From Galbula dea (taxonomy: Eukaryota > Chordata > Aves > Piciformes > Galbulidae), in the NCBI GenBank assembly GCA_013399015.1, contig VWZX01009068.1:614816-678815 (forward strand): DNA of 64,000 nt, in the 5' to 3' direction. The position numbers and the translations under genes are program-made. This document shows, one piece after another, positions 38,338 to 52,187 of the stretch. Each line of letters starts with the position of its first letter. The first letter of the stretch is position 1. The notes below the pieces were generated by a model. That model had not been told where the DNA came from. It did no database searches and saw only the letters and a list, made by a program, of their open reading frames with translations.

Positions 38338-41300
38338 ATAAATATAAATGATATAACAAATGATAGCATGTTACTGAGAAGAAGAGGAAGATCAATACTA
38401 TGTAGATGGTTAATAGTGATGATCAAAATAGTTTTCTTTATCTTTACATAAATATTGTTCTAAAACTGAGATCTAGTGCCACAGCCTGTCAACTTCTTGC
38501 CAACATCAGAAGGCTATCTGTTAAAGGAGTTGGCATAATCTCTTCATTCCACGAGCAATTCCTTGCTTGCAACCCCTCAGCATGTGAAGTGCTGTCTTTT
38601 CTGTTTAGATCCATCACTTCTTTCACTCAGTCTGAAGGAAAAAGAAGAGGTGGAGTAAGAGCATGAGAAGGGTCAGATTACTAAGTATGATGATACCTCG
38701 TGATAGACCTGACTCTTCCATGAGGTGATCATGTGTCAACAGTCAGTATCCATGGCATTGATCTACTCAGCCTTGATCATTGCTCAGCTTCTCAGCATGT
38801 AGATGAAGACCTTCATGCATGACAACAGGAGTAATGAAATGAACACTGTGTCATGAAAAGATTCAGAAGCAACTCTTCCATGACTTGAGAAACAGCAGCC
38901 ACTATGAAACAGTAGATGTGCTTAGATTTAAATTTCCTCCCCATGCAGCTACCAGATGCATGACAGGATACAAAGTAGTGTCTGTCCTGGCTGTAAAGCT
39001 AGAACAGAAATAGCTAGATACTAAGAGAGATTGCAATCTTGGTCAACTTGATTTTTTCATCTTAATCTTATCTTGATCTTTTCATTCAACTTCTCTGATT
39101 AATCTATAAAGCAGAAATAGTCTAGCTCTATTTCAGGGAAGTTTTGTGATTAATGTTTATAAAAGTCTATGAGGATAAAAGCCAGATTCAAGTACTAAGT
39201 ATTAAATGAATGGGATAAATTAAGATAAAGTCTAGAGAGAGCCATGTCCTATCTTTCTCTTCAACTACTGGGAAGTTTGCCCACATCTTCACTCTCATTT
39301 GCAATGACTAGCAGTCAGATACTAGACTTGAGATACAGACTAGCAATTTTTTCCTCTGAAATTTTCTAAAAGAGGAAAGATTTGATTACTTTCTTTTATT
39401 AAATTAAAAAAGTGAAGTAATGGAATATTTAAAGAATGAAAACATTTTTAATCCCATGCCAGTAGGCCCAAAGATGATAAGACTGAGTTAGAATGGTCTG
39501 AAATGGGTGACACATGAAGAAGAGCTGTGTGAGAACTCCTCCTAAAAGGTCATATATCCATAGTAACTCTTTCATTAATCACGATCCCAGATCATTAGAA
39601 ACAAATTCAGAAGAGGAGATTATATATTTTGAGGGAGCTTCAGGATTAAGGAATTCATAGAAAGGCTGCTAAACCAGGTACAAATTAGCTGACCAGAAGT
39701 TGTCAGTAACATAATGCAGTCAGATAAAGCAAAAAGTTTTTCAAGTGCAGGAGACTGAAGGCACCTAATGATATCTGCTCCTGAAAACTGAGCACTGGTC
39801 CCACACAGTGTGTGCTCAAGATAACACCTGGTAATCCCAAGTGTACAGAGAATGAAGAAAAGAATCACAGCTAAAAATTAATCCCTGAAGACACAAGCTT
39901 AAATGCTGCATCAGGTCCAGTCATTTTGCTGAGCTGGTATACAAAAAGAAAACTGTAAAAAAGATTGGGGCTTGGTAAGGAAGTTGTGATCCCCTCATAG
40001 CAATAGGAAGCACAAACATCTGATGAAGACAAGATAAGAAGCATATTGAGGTGGGAGACTTGAAGGAGTCAAGTGTGGCAAGTTTGAGTGCATTGAGACT
40101 GCAGTAGCTGGAGTTTTCTTTTGGATGTGGAAATACTTGTAAGGGTTTCGTAGGAAATAAGATGCACTAAAACAGCATCAAGAGAAATCCACTTTAAAAA
40201 GTCTGAACATATCAGAAAGCTTTAAATATCTTCAGAAACTAAGACAGCAAAGGTAATAAAATCTCAAAGATGTTCATAAACAGGCTAAATTGCATCTCTA
40301 TTTAACTGATGTTGATGATATGGTGTATATACCTTAGTTCATCTCCCACCTAAACATGCTCACCTCCTTCATGCTCTGTCTAAAAACCAGCTCCTAAAAA
40401 GATTGTAACCACCTGACTCCAGATACATGCAGTATTTGTGAAGTGCACGTGCATCTCTGAAATGCAGTTCAGTCAGTAGACATGCTCGTGCACTTTAACA
40501 TTGGATGAGCATTGCCCCTGTTTCCATTTTTTAGCTACTCTGTTAAATATAGTCCTTCAAATAGTGTTTTGTGAGTAAATGTGATGCTGGTGCAGGGGAA
40601 ATTAACAACACTAATAAATTAATCTCTCTAGCTAACACAAACATTGATTAAACTCCTTACACTCTCCTGTCAAGAACTGCATACAGGGCTACAGCTTTCT
40701 TTTAAGAGCAAGAGGAACTAATCTCTCCTGATCTGTATCTCCAAGCAGCAGTGAAATATTTCATTTGTTCACTTTACCCTGTCTTTTCATCTAATCTAAG
40801 GCTGTCAGCAAATGTCATGTTGGTTTGTGAATACAGAATGCTGCATGAACTCAGGTTGAAGACACTAAATTCATATCAGTTGACTACTGAATAACTGTAA
40901 GATAGGAAAACTAATTTCAAGGTGGCATTCACCTCCTGGGACAAAATTCATCCATTCTCAATATCTATGATAGGTGAGAAGAATTACTATCTGGAGGTGA
41001 CTAGTGCTGTTTGTTGACTGCAGAGAAAATCCACCAAACTAACTTAAACTGTTCTGTTCTAACTCAAACCAGGACAACACTAAATCTGAAGTTGGCTTAA
41101 GTACATCCTTAATGACTTCAGTTTGTGGTTTCACAACGATTACTTCACCCATCACCAACTCGGTGACCCATCTAATCTTTCAAAATTAGGAATGTTTTTG
41201 CATTAATTATTTGCCATATCTAGTATTATACTAAAAAAAAAATTCTAACAGAATCCAAATCTGTAAGTAGAGCACTAAACATTAAGATAGTTCATGAATA

Positions 41301-44300
41301 AATAGCTATAAAGTGCATCTTTTGTAAATTCAGTGACATTTCTGTTTCCTCTATGTCCTGCTATGTAGGAAAGCAACATTCCTGTAGCAAATCATCTCAT
41401 AACATTTACTTTGGTGTTTGATTTAATGAATCATGTTTATTCTCAGAGATGAGCTCTCCAGATGAGCCCTGGAGAATCTTCTGTGGCAGCTTAACACATA
41501 AGAGCCCTCAGCAATCTGTGCATCCTTCTATGGGAGTTTATCACACCCTTAACATAGACTAAGAGAACACATTCCAATGTATGCGCTGCTGCATTTAATT
41601 GTTTACTAGCTGAAGTCAGTCACAGTAAAAATGAGTTTGCACTGATGTGGTAGTCTGTGAAATGCAGCAATCTGTCAGATAACCACTCTTTTATATATTA
41701 AAAAAAAGTTGTATTTGGCACAGACAAGCACTTAGGTTAACAGAGGCAGTGTGACCTATTCATTCCCCTTAGTTCATTAGTTCACTGAGAGCCATGGGGT
41801 GTGGGGAAACAATTAGAAGAGTCACCACAGACTAGAAAAATAAGATCTGCCTGATAAACTTCAGGGTATACAGGACAACAGGACTAATCATAGGTAACAA
41901 CCACCTCTACTACTGCAGAGGATTTTAGTTAAGAGAGTGAGCTGATGCTATAACAAATTAGCATAACCAGGAGAATTACAAAATATAGCACACAGATGCA
42001 TTAGTGATGCACATGGTGTGTGCACTTGGGACTTTAATTAGTGATTGGCTGTAGGCCTGAATGCAAAAATAAACTTGTGAACTACCCGCTGAGGTAGGTA
42101 CTAGAGCTGTGGATCCCAACCCTGGGAGAGGCAGGTTGGAGGGGGCAAGTTCCTGCTTTCTTGCAGGCTGAAGAAATTATGTTTCTATATGCCTAACCAA
42201 TTTTTATCTATCCAGCCATCAGTAAGGTCATTGCAGCATGAGTGAAAGCATTTTCTCTCTGTGGACAATAGCAATGAGATTTCTTTCCAGCTTTTCTGGT
42301 GCTCTGGATAGTGGCTAAGGCAGGTGATAGGTCTAGAGAGTACCACTCCATTTCAATTGGATTGCTGCTGCTAGCTGGGGTGAGGCTAGCTGGTGAACAC
42401 CTACAGACATTACAGTGTACATGCTCCCAAGTGATACTGAATGGGAAAGAATCCATCTCTGTTTGAAGGCCATGTAAATCACAAGGTCAAGGGAGGAGCA
42501 GAGGATAAATTATGACTCAGAGAATGAAAAATATAATGTGTCCTCTACCCCTTTCCATGGAAGTACCAGTCTAATCTGTGAGAAGCCTCTTGTGAAGCAA
42601 AATCAATCTACTCTGGCACCCGATTCCTTTGGAACGATCATTAGAATAACAAGTGGAGAGGCTAGAATAGAATGGAACCAAAGAATCATTTCTGTTTCAA
42701 GCAACTGCCAAAATACCTATTTACCATTGAGACCAGAACAACTCTGAAGCAGCTGTTGTGCTCTTCTGGGTAAATAATATGTGTTAAAAAATGTATAAAC
42801 ATTTATACATGTTTACCTTTGAGACATCAGCTTCTCTGAAGCAGACATTTCCCTTACTGCATACATAATGCATGCTTTGTTTGAAAAACTGCCTAAATTC
42901 ATAAAGGGAGAAAAACCTGTAGGGTTCTATATATGTACAGCACTGTTATCTCTTGTAAATACAGATGTAGTGGAGCCTTAGCCTATAATACCACCTTACA
43001 TTCTGTGTTCAAAGCCTTCTGCAAGATGCTCAAAGCATTGCTGTAAGTCTGGCAGGTCCTGTTATCAACCCAGTTCCAAGAAAAGCTAGGATTTTTAAAA
43101 CCATTCACTGAACTGCAGGCCTTCTTTCACCTGAGTCCAGTGTGAGGCATAGGAAAGAGTGATAACCTCCTCATCCTGTGCTGTTCCATACAGGTTTCAT
43201 CTCTTTATCCATCACCACCAGGAATCTAGTCTCAGCTAATAGATGAGCTGTGGACTCCATAGTCCACGAGGAGAGAAATAAGTTGTGTAGAGCTAATATA
43301 GTAATAATTCATCATAAATATTGCCACAAGTGACTTAATCTACCAGAAGAAAATTATGTTCAGCCAAAGGATGCTCTCAGACACAAGTTCAGCCATTAAG
43401 TGCTGACCACTGAGCACTACTCCAGTTGATCAAACTATAAAAGGGTCCTTCAGAGAGCAACTTGCTCCTTGAGTACAGGAACCTGCATGGCATTACCTGT
43501 ACCAGTCAGATGAATCAGTTTGACTCAGATGTATCTTTGGGTCTCATTTTGATCTTGCTCACAAGTATAAACAACTGCTCTATAACACACATATGGAGAG
43601 AGATGATTCAGTTTCCCTCTGCATCATCTTAGTCTCCAAACTCTGGTTAGTAAACATCCATAAAACTAGTCATGTTTGGTAGAGAAGCTTATGAATTGCC
43701 TTAGTGGAAGTGAACAGTGGTTCATGGAAAGCAACATTAACTCTGATGAATTAAACAAAGGTAAAGCAACCTATTAGTATGGTATGTGGAATGCTAAACC
43801 TGGAAGGAAAATCTAGCTACTTACCTATCTGTACCTATCATCTATATCTATATTCCTACCTACCTTTTTACTGCTGTCTGTTGGCAATTATTTTATATGT
43901 CCAAAATTGATATTCAAATACAACCCTTTTACTATTTAATCAACACAAATGTATTTGATTGTCCAGAATAAAGCCCCTCCAGTTATCACTTGGCATTTCA
44001 TATGCAAATCAGCAATAACAGCACATTGTAAATACTGGGTCCATGATAGCAAGAGAATTAAAAAGTATTATAAAATACACACAGAAAAAATAAAATTAAG
44101 TGGTTTTTAATCAGAAACCTCCTAACTGAGGAAGAGCTAAACCCATAGCACTTATTTTCATCTCAAGGCACAATGGCTAGGTGACAAGATGAGTCCCTTG
44201 CAATTATACTGCACCTTGTTGTTCTGTTCTAATCCACTTTCACAATTCTGATAATTTGACCAAGCATTATTCTCCATCTAGCATTCTCTCCTTGCCAAGG

Positions 44301-45022
44301 TGTCATTGTACTCTGTAGAAAGAACTGTCTGAGTCTCTAGTTTATGCTTAATGGAGCTTTAACTATTAATTGCTATATTATTGATAGAATCATTAGGAGA
44401 GGTCATGGCCTTTGTATCCTTAATAAGGGAGGAATCCTATGGCATGTTTTTAAACATCTTTATCTGGCAATCTGTTTCCTTTCTAATAAGTATTCTATTG
44501 GTTAAGGAACACTCTTAAGAAATCAGTATTATTCCAACTGCATTATAACACTACTATAAAACAAAACTATTGATGTACCCATCAATCCAAGGGTATGCAG
44601 GCAGCAAATAACAGAACTATTTACATCCTACTGAGGCTGACTTCAAATTCATGTGACTCTTTTGGTGTGGATAGATGTGAACTTGGTCTATACATAAAAC
44701 ATCTTATAAAAATCTATCACTTTTCACAGACCTTCACTGATTTCTTTGTGCATGGAAATCTATTCTGCCTGGGAATAATTCTATTAAATCAAACCTGATT
44801 TTCAGAATAGCAGAACATGGACAACTGCTGGAAATCAGCTGAAATTACTGATTCCCATCACCTCCACAGATCACTGATTGCATCCTTGTTTGCTTGTTTG
44901 TAAGTTCAGCCTCTTCAGAAGTGTTTTCACTGGAGAGAGTGTTCTGAAGAGCTGAGCCCTGCTGTGGAATCACTGTGCATAACTCTGTCCTGTATTACAC
45001 AGAAAGACCTCTCCAGGTAAAG
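38338..45022. other. Non-coding AT-rich unique sequence
   Basis: No supported gene or recognised repeat. An 86-codon plus-strand frame (38406-38666) and two 82-codon reverse-strand frames lack recognisable domains. A 9-bp-arm inverted repeat lies at 42791-42810. Confidence 0.65.
42791..42810. repeat. Inverted repeat, 9-bp arms
   Basis: ATGTATAAA and TTTATACAT flank two bases. AT-rich and short, with no evidence of function. Confidence 0.6.
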
Positions 45023-45210
45023 TCTTAGAATGATTATGGTTGGAAAGAACTCTGAGATCATCGAGTCCAACTGTCCACCTAACACTACCATGCCCACCAC
45101 TAAACCATATCCCAAGCACCACATCTACACGTTCTTTTGAACACTTTCAGGGATGGTGACTCCACCACCTCCCTGGGAAGCCTGTTCCAATGCCTAGTGA
45201 TCTTCCCTGG
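45023..45210 (-). mobile_element. CR1 LINE 3' fragment (minus strand)
   Basis: Reverse-oriented CR1 end of about 188 bp. On the plus strand it reads 'TTAGAATGATTATGGTTGG', 'GAGATCATCGAGTCCAAC', 'CTAACACTACCATGCCCACC', 'CAGGGATGGTGACTCCACCA' and 'CCTGGGAAGCCTGTTCCAAT'. It is better preserved than the copy at 38.2 kb and of the same general subfamily. Only 3' sequence remains. A 65-codon reverse frame partly inside it is not a gene. Confidence 0.94.
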
Positions 45211-48200
45211 CTTTAGTCACCGCACTTCTGCAACAGCCTTTAACAGTAGGTAGCTATGAGACAAAATTTTGTACAGCAGGCAGTCAGGAATTGCAAGAAT
45301 CAATGAACATAGAGAGCTATGGTTGTCTGTGTGACCAGATCTGACAGCTTGGAAAGCAGAACCTCACAGTATTTACATTAAGTGCTCACAGTCTTGTTAA
45401 TTTAGTAAAAAATATATCATAAAAAATCAAGTGGGGAATTGTTAAGGAAGGAATACAGGAGAGCTCTGGTTATTAGTTACTTTACTTATGTATGTCTAAA
45501 TACTGTTCTAACTATGTACTTCCATACAACTCAAAATGCAGATACATTTCCCTGTGCACTAATGATGGGAAGTAACCAACAGACCAATACATTAGCTGCT
45601 GATGACAGTGATGTTTAGAAGATAGGTCTGAATATGATAAATCAACTGAAAACAAGAAGGTGAAAACACTAAAGAATGCTTAAAAAAAGATTTAAAGAAA
45701 AGAAAATTTTCTTATTCTTCAAAAAATTAAATCTCTCTCCAATAAATGTTAATTACCTAGTTGTGAAATCTTCAAGGGAAAGATTAATTTTAGTAATCCA
45801 AGAAAGAACAGAAATTACACAAGTCAAGAACAAAAGTATAAATGAAATAACTGTCAAATTCAGAATTTAACTCTATACAAAGCAGCTAAAGGAAAAAAAA
45901 CCCCACAACTTCTTTTTGAAGATGAAGTCAATTCATTTTCCAGGGATTTAATAAGAAATAAACAACTGATTCCAATACTGAAATGGTTTCAGCAAATTGC
46001 TAACACATGTATTTTATGGATAAGACAGTAGTTTATTTTTGAAGTTGATGTAAACATTTCATATTATGTCAAAGTTTTGGACCATTCCATAGCCTTTGAA
46101 GAAATGAAAACTCTAGGATCATTTTGAAGCTAGTGTATCCTTTATTAGCTTTGTGTTCAACAATTTTTTTTTGCCTTTCCTTTGAAGTATCTGAATTTTT
46201 TTTCAGTGTCAGAGGAGAGTTAACAGAAGGCATGGGCAGCAGGCATGTCCTGACTCTAGTCAGAGAAGTAATAAGGAAACCTCTGTGCTGCTGAGATGCT
46301 GGCTAAAAAAATCCCCTGCTTCCTGTGGTTAAACATGTCAGCTGCATGTGGTAGGAGATGAAGGAAACTATTCACACCAAAATTATGGAAAGGAAGACTT
46401 TCCTGGCTATAAAAACTGACAACTAATCTTCTCATTGTATTACAGGGTTTTTTTTCCCCCCTCAGTATTCTTTGCTAATAATCCTTCCTTAAACCTCTCT
46501 CACATTCAGAAGCTGAAATAAGACTGACTTTTTGTAGTAGCACATCTCCAACAATGCACAAGAGCCACAGAGATGCATTTAAATTCAAATTTGGCATTGT
46601 GTTTGAAAGGCAGAATATTAATACGATATCCAAGCTAAAGGGAATGCAAATAACCATTCCTATCAAGTATTCTTTTATTATTGTCACATTTAATATTTCT
46701 CTAGAGCCAAAGCCAATCTCATGAGAGCAGAGGTAGGCAAAGCAAAAGCAAAGCCAGAGGAACACCATGTTTAAGCAGCTGGAGAAGCTGGGGAATATGT
46801 AAAGTTGCATTTTCTTGAAGCAGCTCCCTGTGCACACTCCTTACAGCTTAGAAAGCTGACTTTCACCTCCAAAATAAACTTGCATCTTAAGGGAGTAAAT
46901 CTGTCCCTGAAAACTGAATGCCTTCACTTGTACTGATGTAATTTAATTACACTGACCTATATTGTGGACTAGTTAATTGTTGAGTTGACTGAGAACATCT
47001 GCTAAACATGCTGAGAAAGTCACAAACAATGAATGAGTTATACAGTCACTGCAAGAAGTGGGCATACTCTGAATGAAATCTATAGATATCTTCCATAAGT
47101 AGTACATATGGTTTTAATCTGCTTACATATGTTACATCTTTATTAGGGACAAGAACTTGATTGGATATACCTAATTTAGCTGGAGGCCATGAGAAATCTT
47201 TCATAAGAAGCAAATATTAGTTAGTCTGCCAGTCTTATGTGGGTCTTTAGCTCTGGAACTGCACTCTTGTATTAATTTAGGAGATAATTTAAAGTGTGTT
47301 TAATAAGATTCATTACCCTTAAGCAGTACATTAGTTATCACTAATAAATAGTCTAAAAAGAAAAAAAGAACCCCAAAAATATATCCATTTATACCTAGCC
47401 TCTTTCCTTAAATGAAAATGTTATTAGAGTAATTGAAGATAGCAGAAAGTACATGATAGAAGACAGCTATAAATATACAAATTTGGACATTTTACAAGCT
47501 TGGTTTGACTTTAAAATGCCCACTTGAACACTGCAAGTGCAAATTGCAGCCTTTATAATTTAAAATCTGAGTCACACTGATGGAGCTGAGCAGCTCTGCA
47601 GTGCAGGCTGAATGTGTGTGAGCTTTCAGGAGCAGTCACGTTATGGCTGGAGTCATGATATTGCTTCTTCCCCACCCTTTGGAGAGTAGGAATGAAAAAG
47701 ATGTCTAATGTATCAGGTGCTGTTTTCATACCTATAATTTTAGGTAAAGAATAATCTCAGCATCTGATAATGAGACATGTTCTGGCTTCCAAAAACCTCA
47801 AAGCACCCATCTATGGCAAACCTAAAAGAAGCAACACAATTCTGTAGCACATGCCATTAAGACTTTCTTTTCTGTAAAACTTTAATTTTCTCTTGGAGAA
47901 AGAGAATTGAGCTGCTGTCTTCTACCAGATAACCTTTGGATCCTCTCCTCACCAAAACGATAAGCTTCCTCAGCTCCACTGTTTTGTACCTAGGGCTCAA
48001 ATTATTCCTCAGTTGACTTCTTTGCAAGTCAAAGTTCTTCCTCTATCACTTCTATGCTAATCTCCCCTCTCAGTATCTGTTCACAGCCTTTTGTTTGCTA
48101 ATTAGTTTCTTCTTTATACAATACAGCAACATCAACCTCTTTTTTCTCTTGTCAGGATTTTATGTCCCATAGCAATCTGTCCTCTGAGGGCTGTTCAGCC

Positions 48201-50271
48201 AGAATCATAACCTTTGCATAAGGTCAGTTTTCATGCAAGAGGCACAAAAACTTTTGCCCTGTATGATTCACCCAGCAAGTTAAAGACAGAATCAGTATTC
48301 TGCATGGACTGGCAGATGGGAGACCTTTTTGACAAATCACTGCAGAAGCTGCAAAGATAAGAGCAAAGCATAACAAAGTAAATAAATAGGGAGGGGAATA
48401 AAATGAAAAGATGTTTGTCAGAAACCTTACAACCCATTTGCTTTTAAGGATTATGTGCAATGGAGACTCATATCTCATCTAATTCACATATCCTTCAAAA
48501 TAAAATACTAATTTTAAACAAAACTCTGTCATTAAAATTAATTTGAAATTATTTCCTAAAAAGTGGAATAAATTCAGCACAAAGGAAAGAAGTTATTCCT
48601 TCTAGTTCTATCAGTGAATACCCTTGAAAGATGGAAGAATTCAGATGACCTCCAGTGGGAGGACTCAAACCTAGAACACCTCTAGTTTTGGTGTGCGCCT
48701 TCCTGAGAGAAAGGGATTCACATCTGATGCTGTTCCTTCCTCCTGTAGTTGTCATTTAGCATTAAATATCACTATGTGCTCCAGTGCTACAACAGCACAG
48801 CCCTAATAAGTTTGAAAGAAAATAAAGGTCCAAAGTTGTAAATCCTGCCAGGAGATCCCAAGTTTATGAGAGTAAGATTTAACTGCACTTTGAAAACTCA
48901 AGAACTTTAACAAGAAATGCCTGCTATAAACATAGAAAATTCATATGTATTTATAAAAAAATAATTGTGAGTCCCCAAACATTTACCCATTACAGTGTCC
49001 TCATTTATATCTGCCACACAACATAGGTGGCAGCCCGTGTTTAATGGGCAGGCATGTGAAAATCATGTGTGGTAACATTGAGCAGCTGCTGGTGTCATAC
49101 TGTTGGCACTGGTTTCTAACACAGACACCTGAGTTAAAACATGAGATGCAGTTTCAAAGACATGAACAGATTTTGAATGTGAATTTTGCCATTAAGTTGC
49201 ACACAGGAAATAGGCAAGTGAGGAGGATGGTTTTTGAAACTCCCTCTCACTGGCTTGGTTGCAACAAAATAAATATATTTATATACTTTTTGAGATTAGA
49301 CCAATTTCCACAACTATTCCCTTTCTCTACTTTTAATTAAACAATGATGCAATTAAATTTCAATTAGATGGCTTCAGGTAAAATAAAAAACTGTTGAGCT
49401 CCAAAATGTAATTAATTTCTGTTAGAATTTTTTCTCTTTTGCCATAGTTACAGGCCATTGTTCAGAGGAATTATTCATCTAGTCTTCTAGTTATAAATCT
49501 TTTATACTAACAAGGTCAAGAAAAAAAAATCCTTCCCCTTCCACATTAGGAAAATAACTCACACTCATTCCTCCCCAGCACCACCTATGAGACATCAAAG
49601 GTTGAAAGCATAAAGAAGATATTTATGCAAATAGCAAAACAAAGAAACTAAGTTATAGCAAAACAGAGAAGCTTTAGGAAGCTTGAGATTTTTTTTTATC
49701 AGCAATCTTGGCATCTGCAGTTTTTGAACAGTAGCTATCCAGATTCACATAGTCTACCACTACTTCAGAGAGAAAAAACTGTAATGTCTGATCCTCTGAG
49801 GACCCTAAACTGATACCAGCAGGAATATAATGCACCAGACAAGGAGGATGGGCAGCTTGTTGAAAATTCAGGGGCAGTAGCACTTTAGCCTCTGGATTTA
49901 TAAAGGGAGACAGAAATAGCAAAAGTGTTTGTTAATACAGAAACCCAAGCTAACAAAGAGTAACCCTTGGCTGAACACTTTGAAATACATAAAAGCAGAT
50001 TATGAAAAGCCAATATGATAACAGTGACTATGGATAAAGCAAATATTTGACCAAAGGATCTGAGAATCATCGAGTTGCGTAGAGGTGATCTGTGATGTGC
50101 TGGGGGACAGCCACACCACCCAAACTCAGCTTTTCTCTGAAATGCATCAGCTATACTCCAGGTCAAAGTACAAGCCTCCCACTTCTCTGCTGTACCATGT
50201 TAGCCCAATTTGCCCTTCTTTATGGTCTGAAGTACCAAGCTTGGCTAGGGAGCTGCAATTAGCTGCACTGT
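45211..50271. other. Non-coding AT-rich unique sequence
   Basis: No supported gene. A 120-codon reverse-strand frame (46475-46837) encodes a cysteine- and leucine-rich sequence resembling no family I know and is probably chance. A TAAT-N3-ATTA palindrome lies at 46937-46951. The stretch 49330-49425 is unusually rich in AATTA cores. Confidence 0.6.
46937..46951. promoter_or_regulatory. Candidate paired-class homeodomain P3 site
   Basis: TGTAATTTAATTACA is a 7-bp inverted repeat around one base. It contains TAAT-N3-ATTA, the P3 arrangement bound cooperatively by paired-class homeodomain dimers. Whether it is bound or conserved is unknown. Confidence 0.25.
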
Positions 50272-50370
50272 GTCACAGAATCACAGAATGTTAGGAGCTG
50301 GAAGGGACCTTGAAAGATCATCTAGGCCACCCCCCCTTGCCAGAGCAGGATTCCCTACACCAGGTAGGGT
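50272..50370 (-). mobile_element. CR1 LINE 3' fragment (minus strand)
   Basis: A short reverse-oriented CR1 end of about 100 bp: 'TCACAGAATCACAGAATG', 'GGAGCTGGAAGGGACCTTG', 'AAAGATCATCTAGGCC', a C-run, then 'TTGCCAGAGCAGGATTCCC'. The 'CCAGAGCAGGAT' segment is the reverse complement of the CR1 phrase 'ATCCTGCTCTGG', marking a subfamily different from the other minus-strand copies. The right edge is approximate. Confidence 0.9.
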
Positions 50371-52106
50371 AAAGCTGGCTCTACACTAAGCTAAAATATG
50401 TGATTGCCCAAGAACTAGTGGCTCACAGGGTCTGTCTGTACAGTGAAGAGCAGGAGACAAGGTCTTTTCTTTGGCCTTCAGGGAAAGCATCACAGGGTGG
50501 ATGGATGGGTATAGGCAGCTTTTCTTCTTCTTAAATACACTGGTTTCACACTTAACAGCTGCTGGGGCCGGACTATTACCAGAGCTATAAGAGGGCAAAA
50601 TGCCACTTGGCAAATGTCAGAATTATCATGGATCATGATAACTAAATATGTTCCATACCAGTTCCCCCCCCAAAAAGAGAAAATAGGATCTTCCCCCTTG
50701 CAAACATAGATGTGTCTTCATTCAGGACTGGGATTTGCAAGTGCTGGTAGAATGCAATAAAAAAAAAGAGATCTGCATCTTTTAACAAATAAGGAAATAG
50801 TTTAGAAAATCAATCTCTGGATATGTCAAACAGTTTTAATAGAACTTTCCTCTCTGGAAGAAATTTCTAGCTGCTTCTTGCTCCCAAAGAGAAAAAACAA
50901 GAGTTTCAAAATTTACAAAGGAAATACACTTCAATTCCCTGGAACAGTGCAAATTTACACTTCCACACCCTAAAAGCTAAGACAAATGACATAAAATAAG
51001 CTTTTTTATATAAAAAAGAATAGAAATAAGTATCTTCACAGAGCATCTGTATTTTGTATCAGTCTTTGTGAGGAAATCCCCAAGCAGAGCAGTGACACCA
51101 ATGAACCAGCACAGAACCAAATATCTGAATACATGAGCCTCAGTGCAATACTTAAAATATAAGCTGAAACACTGTCTTTAAATCACAAAATTCTTATATG
51201 CAGAGGAAGATTTTACATTGACCACAGATTCAGAACTGTTTCTTTTCGTGCCTAAAATTTTGAATGCAATTCAGCTCTAATTTTAACAACTGACATTTTG
51301 TATGCTGTTCTAAATTCAAATGCATACTGTTCTATTTACCTTAGAAGATGACAGGTGTTTTGGACAATCATCTTATATCTCAACATTAAAAGAAAAAGCC
51401 TAAGCAGTTTCATTCTTAAATCAATTAAAGGCTAGTACAACTCTCTGATAATATTAACTAACATACCCATGAAGTATATTGAGAAGTATTCTTTTCACCC
51501 TGTGTGTTCTGTCTCTTTAGATCAAGAGTTTGATACATTTTCACTTGACTCCAAGCTGTCTCCACTGATACATCTTCTCATCCAGCCCACAGAATTAAAT
51601 CTGAATTGACTTTTGAACTTGGATTAGGTTGGATCAGTTCTCCTGATCCTTTTACGTGCAGCTTCTTGAGACTGGGAGAGGGGCTGGGGGAGCACATACC
51701 TCTGCTTTTACCTCATCTCACCATTATAAGTTACCTATTTTCTCTTTACTGCAGTAAGAAATAGGAATGTAGCACTTCATTCCTTTCAAGAAATACCTTT
51801 GTAGGCATCATGAGAAGGAGTTCTGACAATGAACACCAGAGGGTTTCTAAGATTTTCAAGGGAAAAAATAGATATTTTTTTTTCCTAGGAGTGGCTTTCC
51901 TTTTTTGTGTCATTATTTTTGCCACATTTAAGTCTTAGGATTTTGCTCTAGCATTTCCTTCTGGTTGGCTGCTGAGATTAATGAGTGCTTCAGGTAGAGT
52001 CATTCTTAATACACTTCCCATAAACAGTTTTGCTGGAGAGAATCCAGATGCAAGTGATCAATAGATCATATTTGTTGTACACACATCCCTCTCATGACTT
52101 TTACCT

Positions 52107-52187
52107 CTTTTTTTTTTTCCCTTTTGTTTTTTTTTTTAGCTTACAGCACTCTATGTCCTCTTTGTTGTGGAGTTCACGTCTTCTGCT
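52107..52187 (+). other. Polypyrimidine/AG acceptor-like signal with a 48-bp exon-like interval
   Basis: A T/C-rich run of more than 30 bases ends in TTTTTTTAG at 52139. The next 48 bases (52140-52187) are followed by GTGAGTG, a good 5' splice-site match on the intron side. The interval is a multiple of three and open in all three frames, so it could be an in-frame micro-exon or a cryptic exon. The last exon bases are CT rather than the preferred AG, which weakens the donor. I do not recognise the encoded peptide. A chance T-run next to AG is the simplest alternative. Confidence 0.2.

Noticed and set aside
46475..46837. 120-codon reverse-strand frame, hydrophobic and cysteine-rich
   Set aside because: Resembles no family I know. 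Hydrophobic frames are common by chance in AT-rich DNA, and no promoter or splice context supports it.
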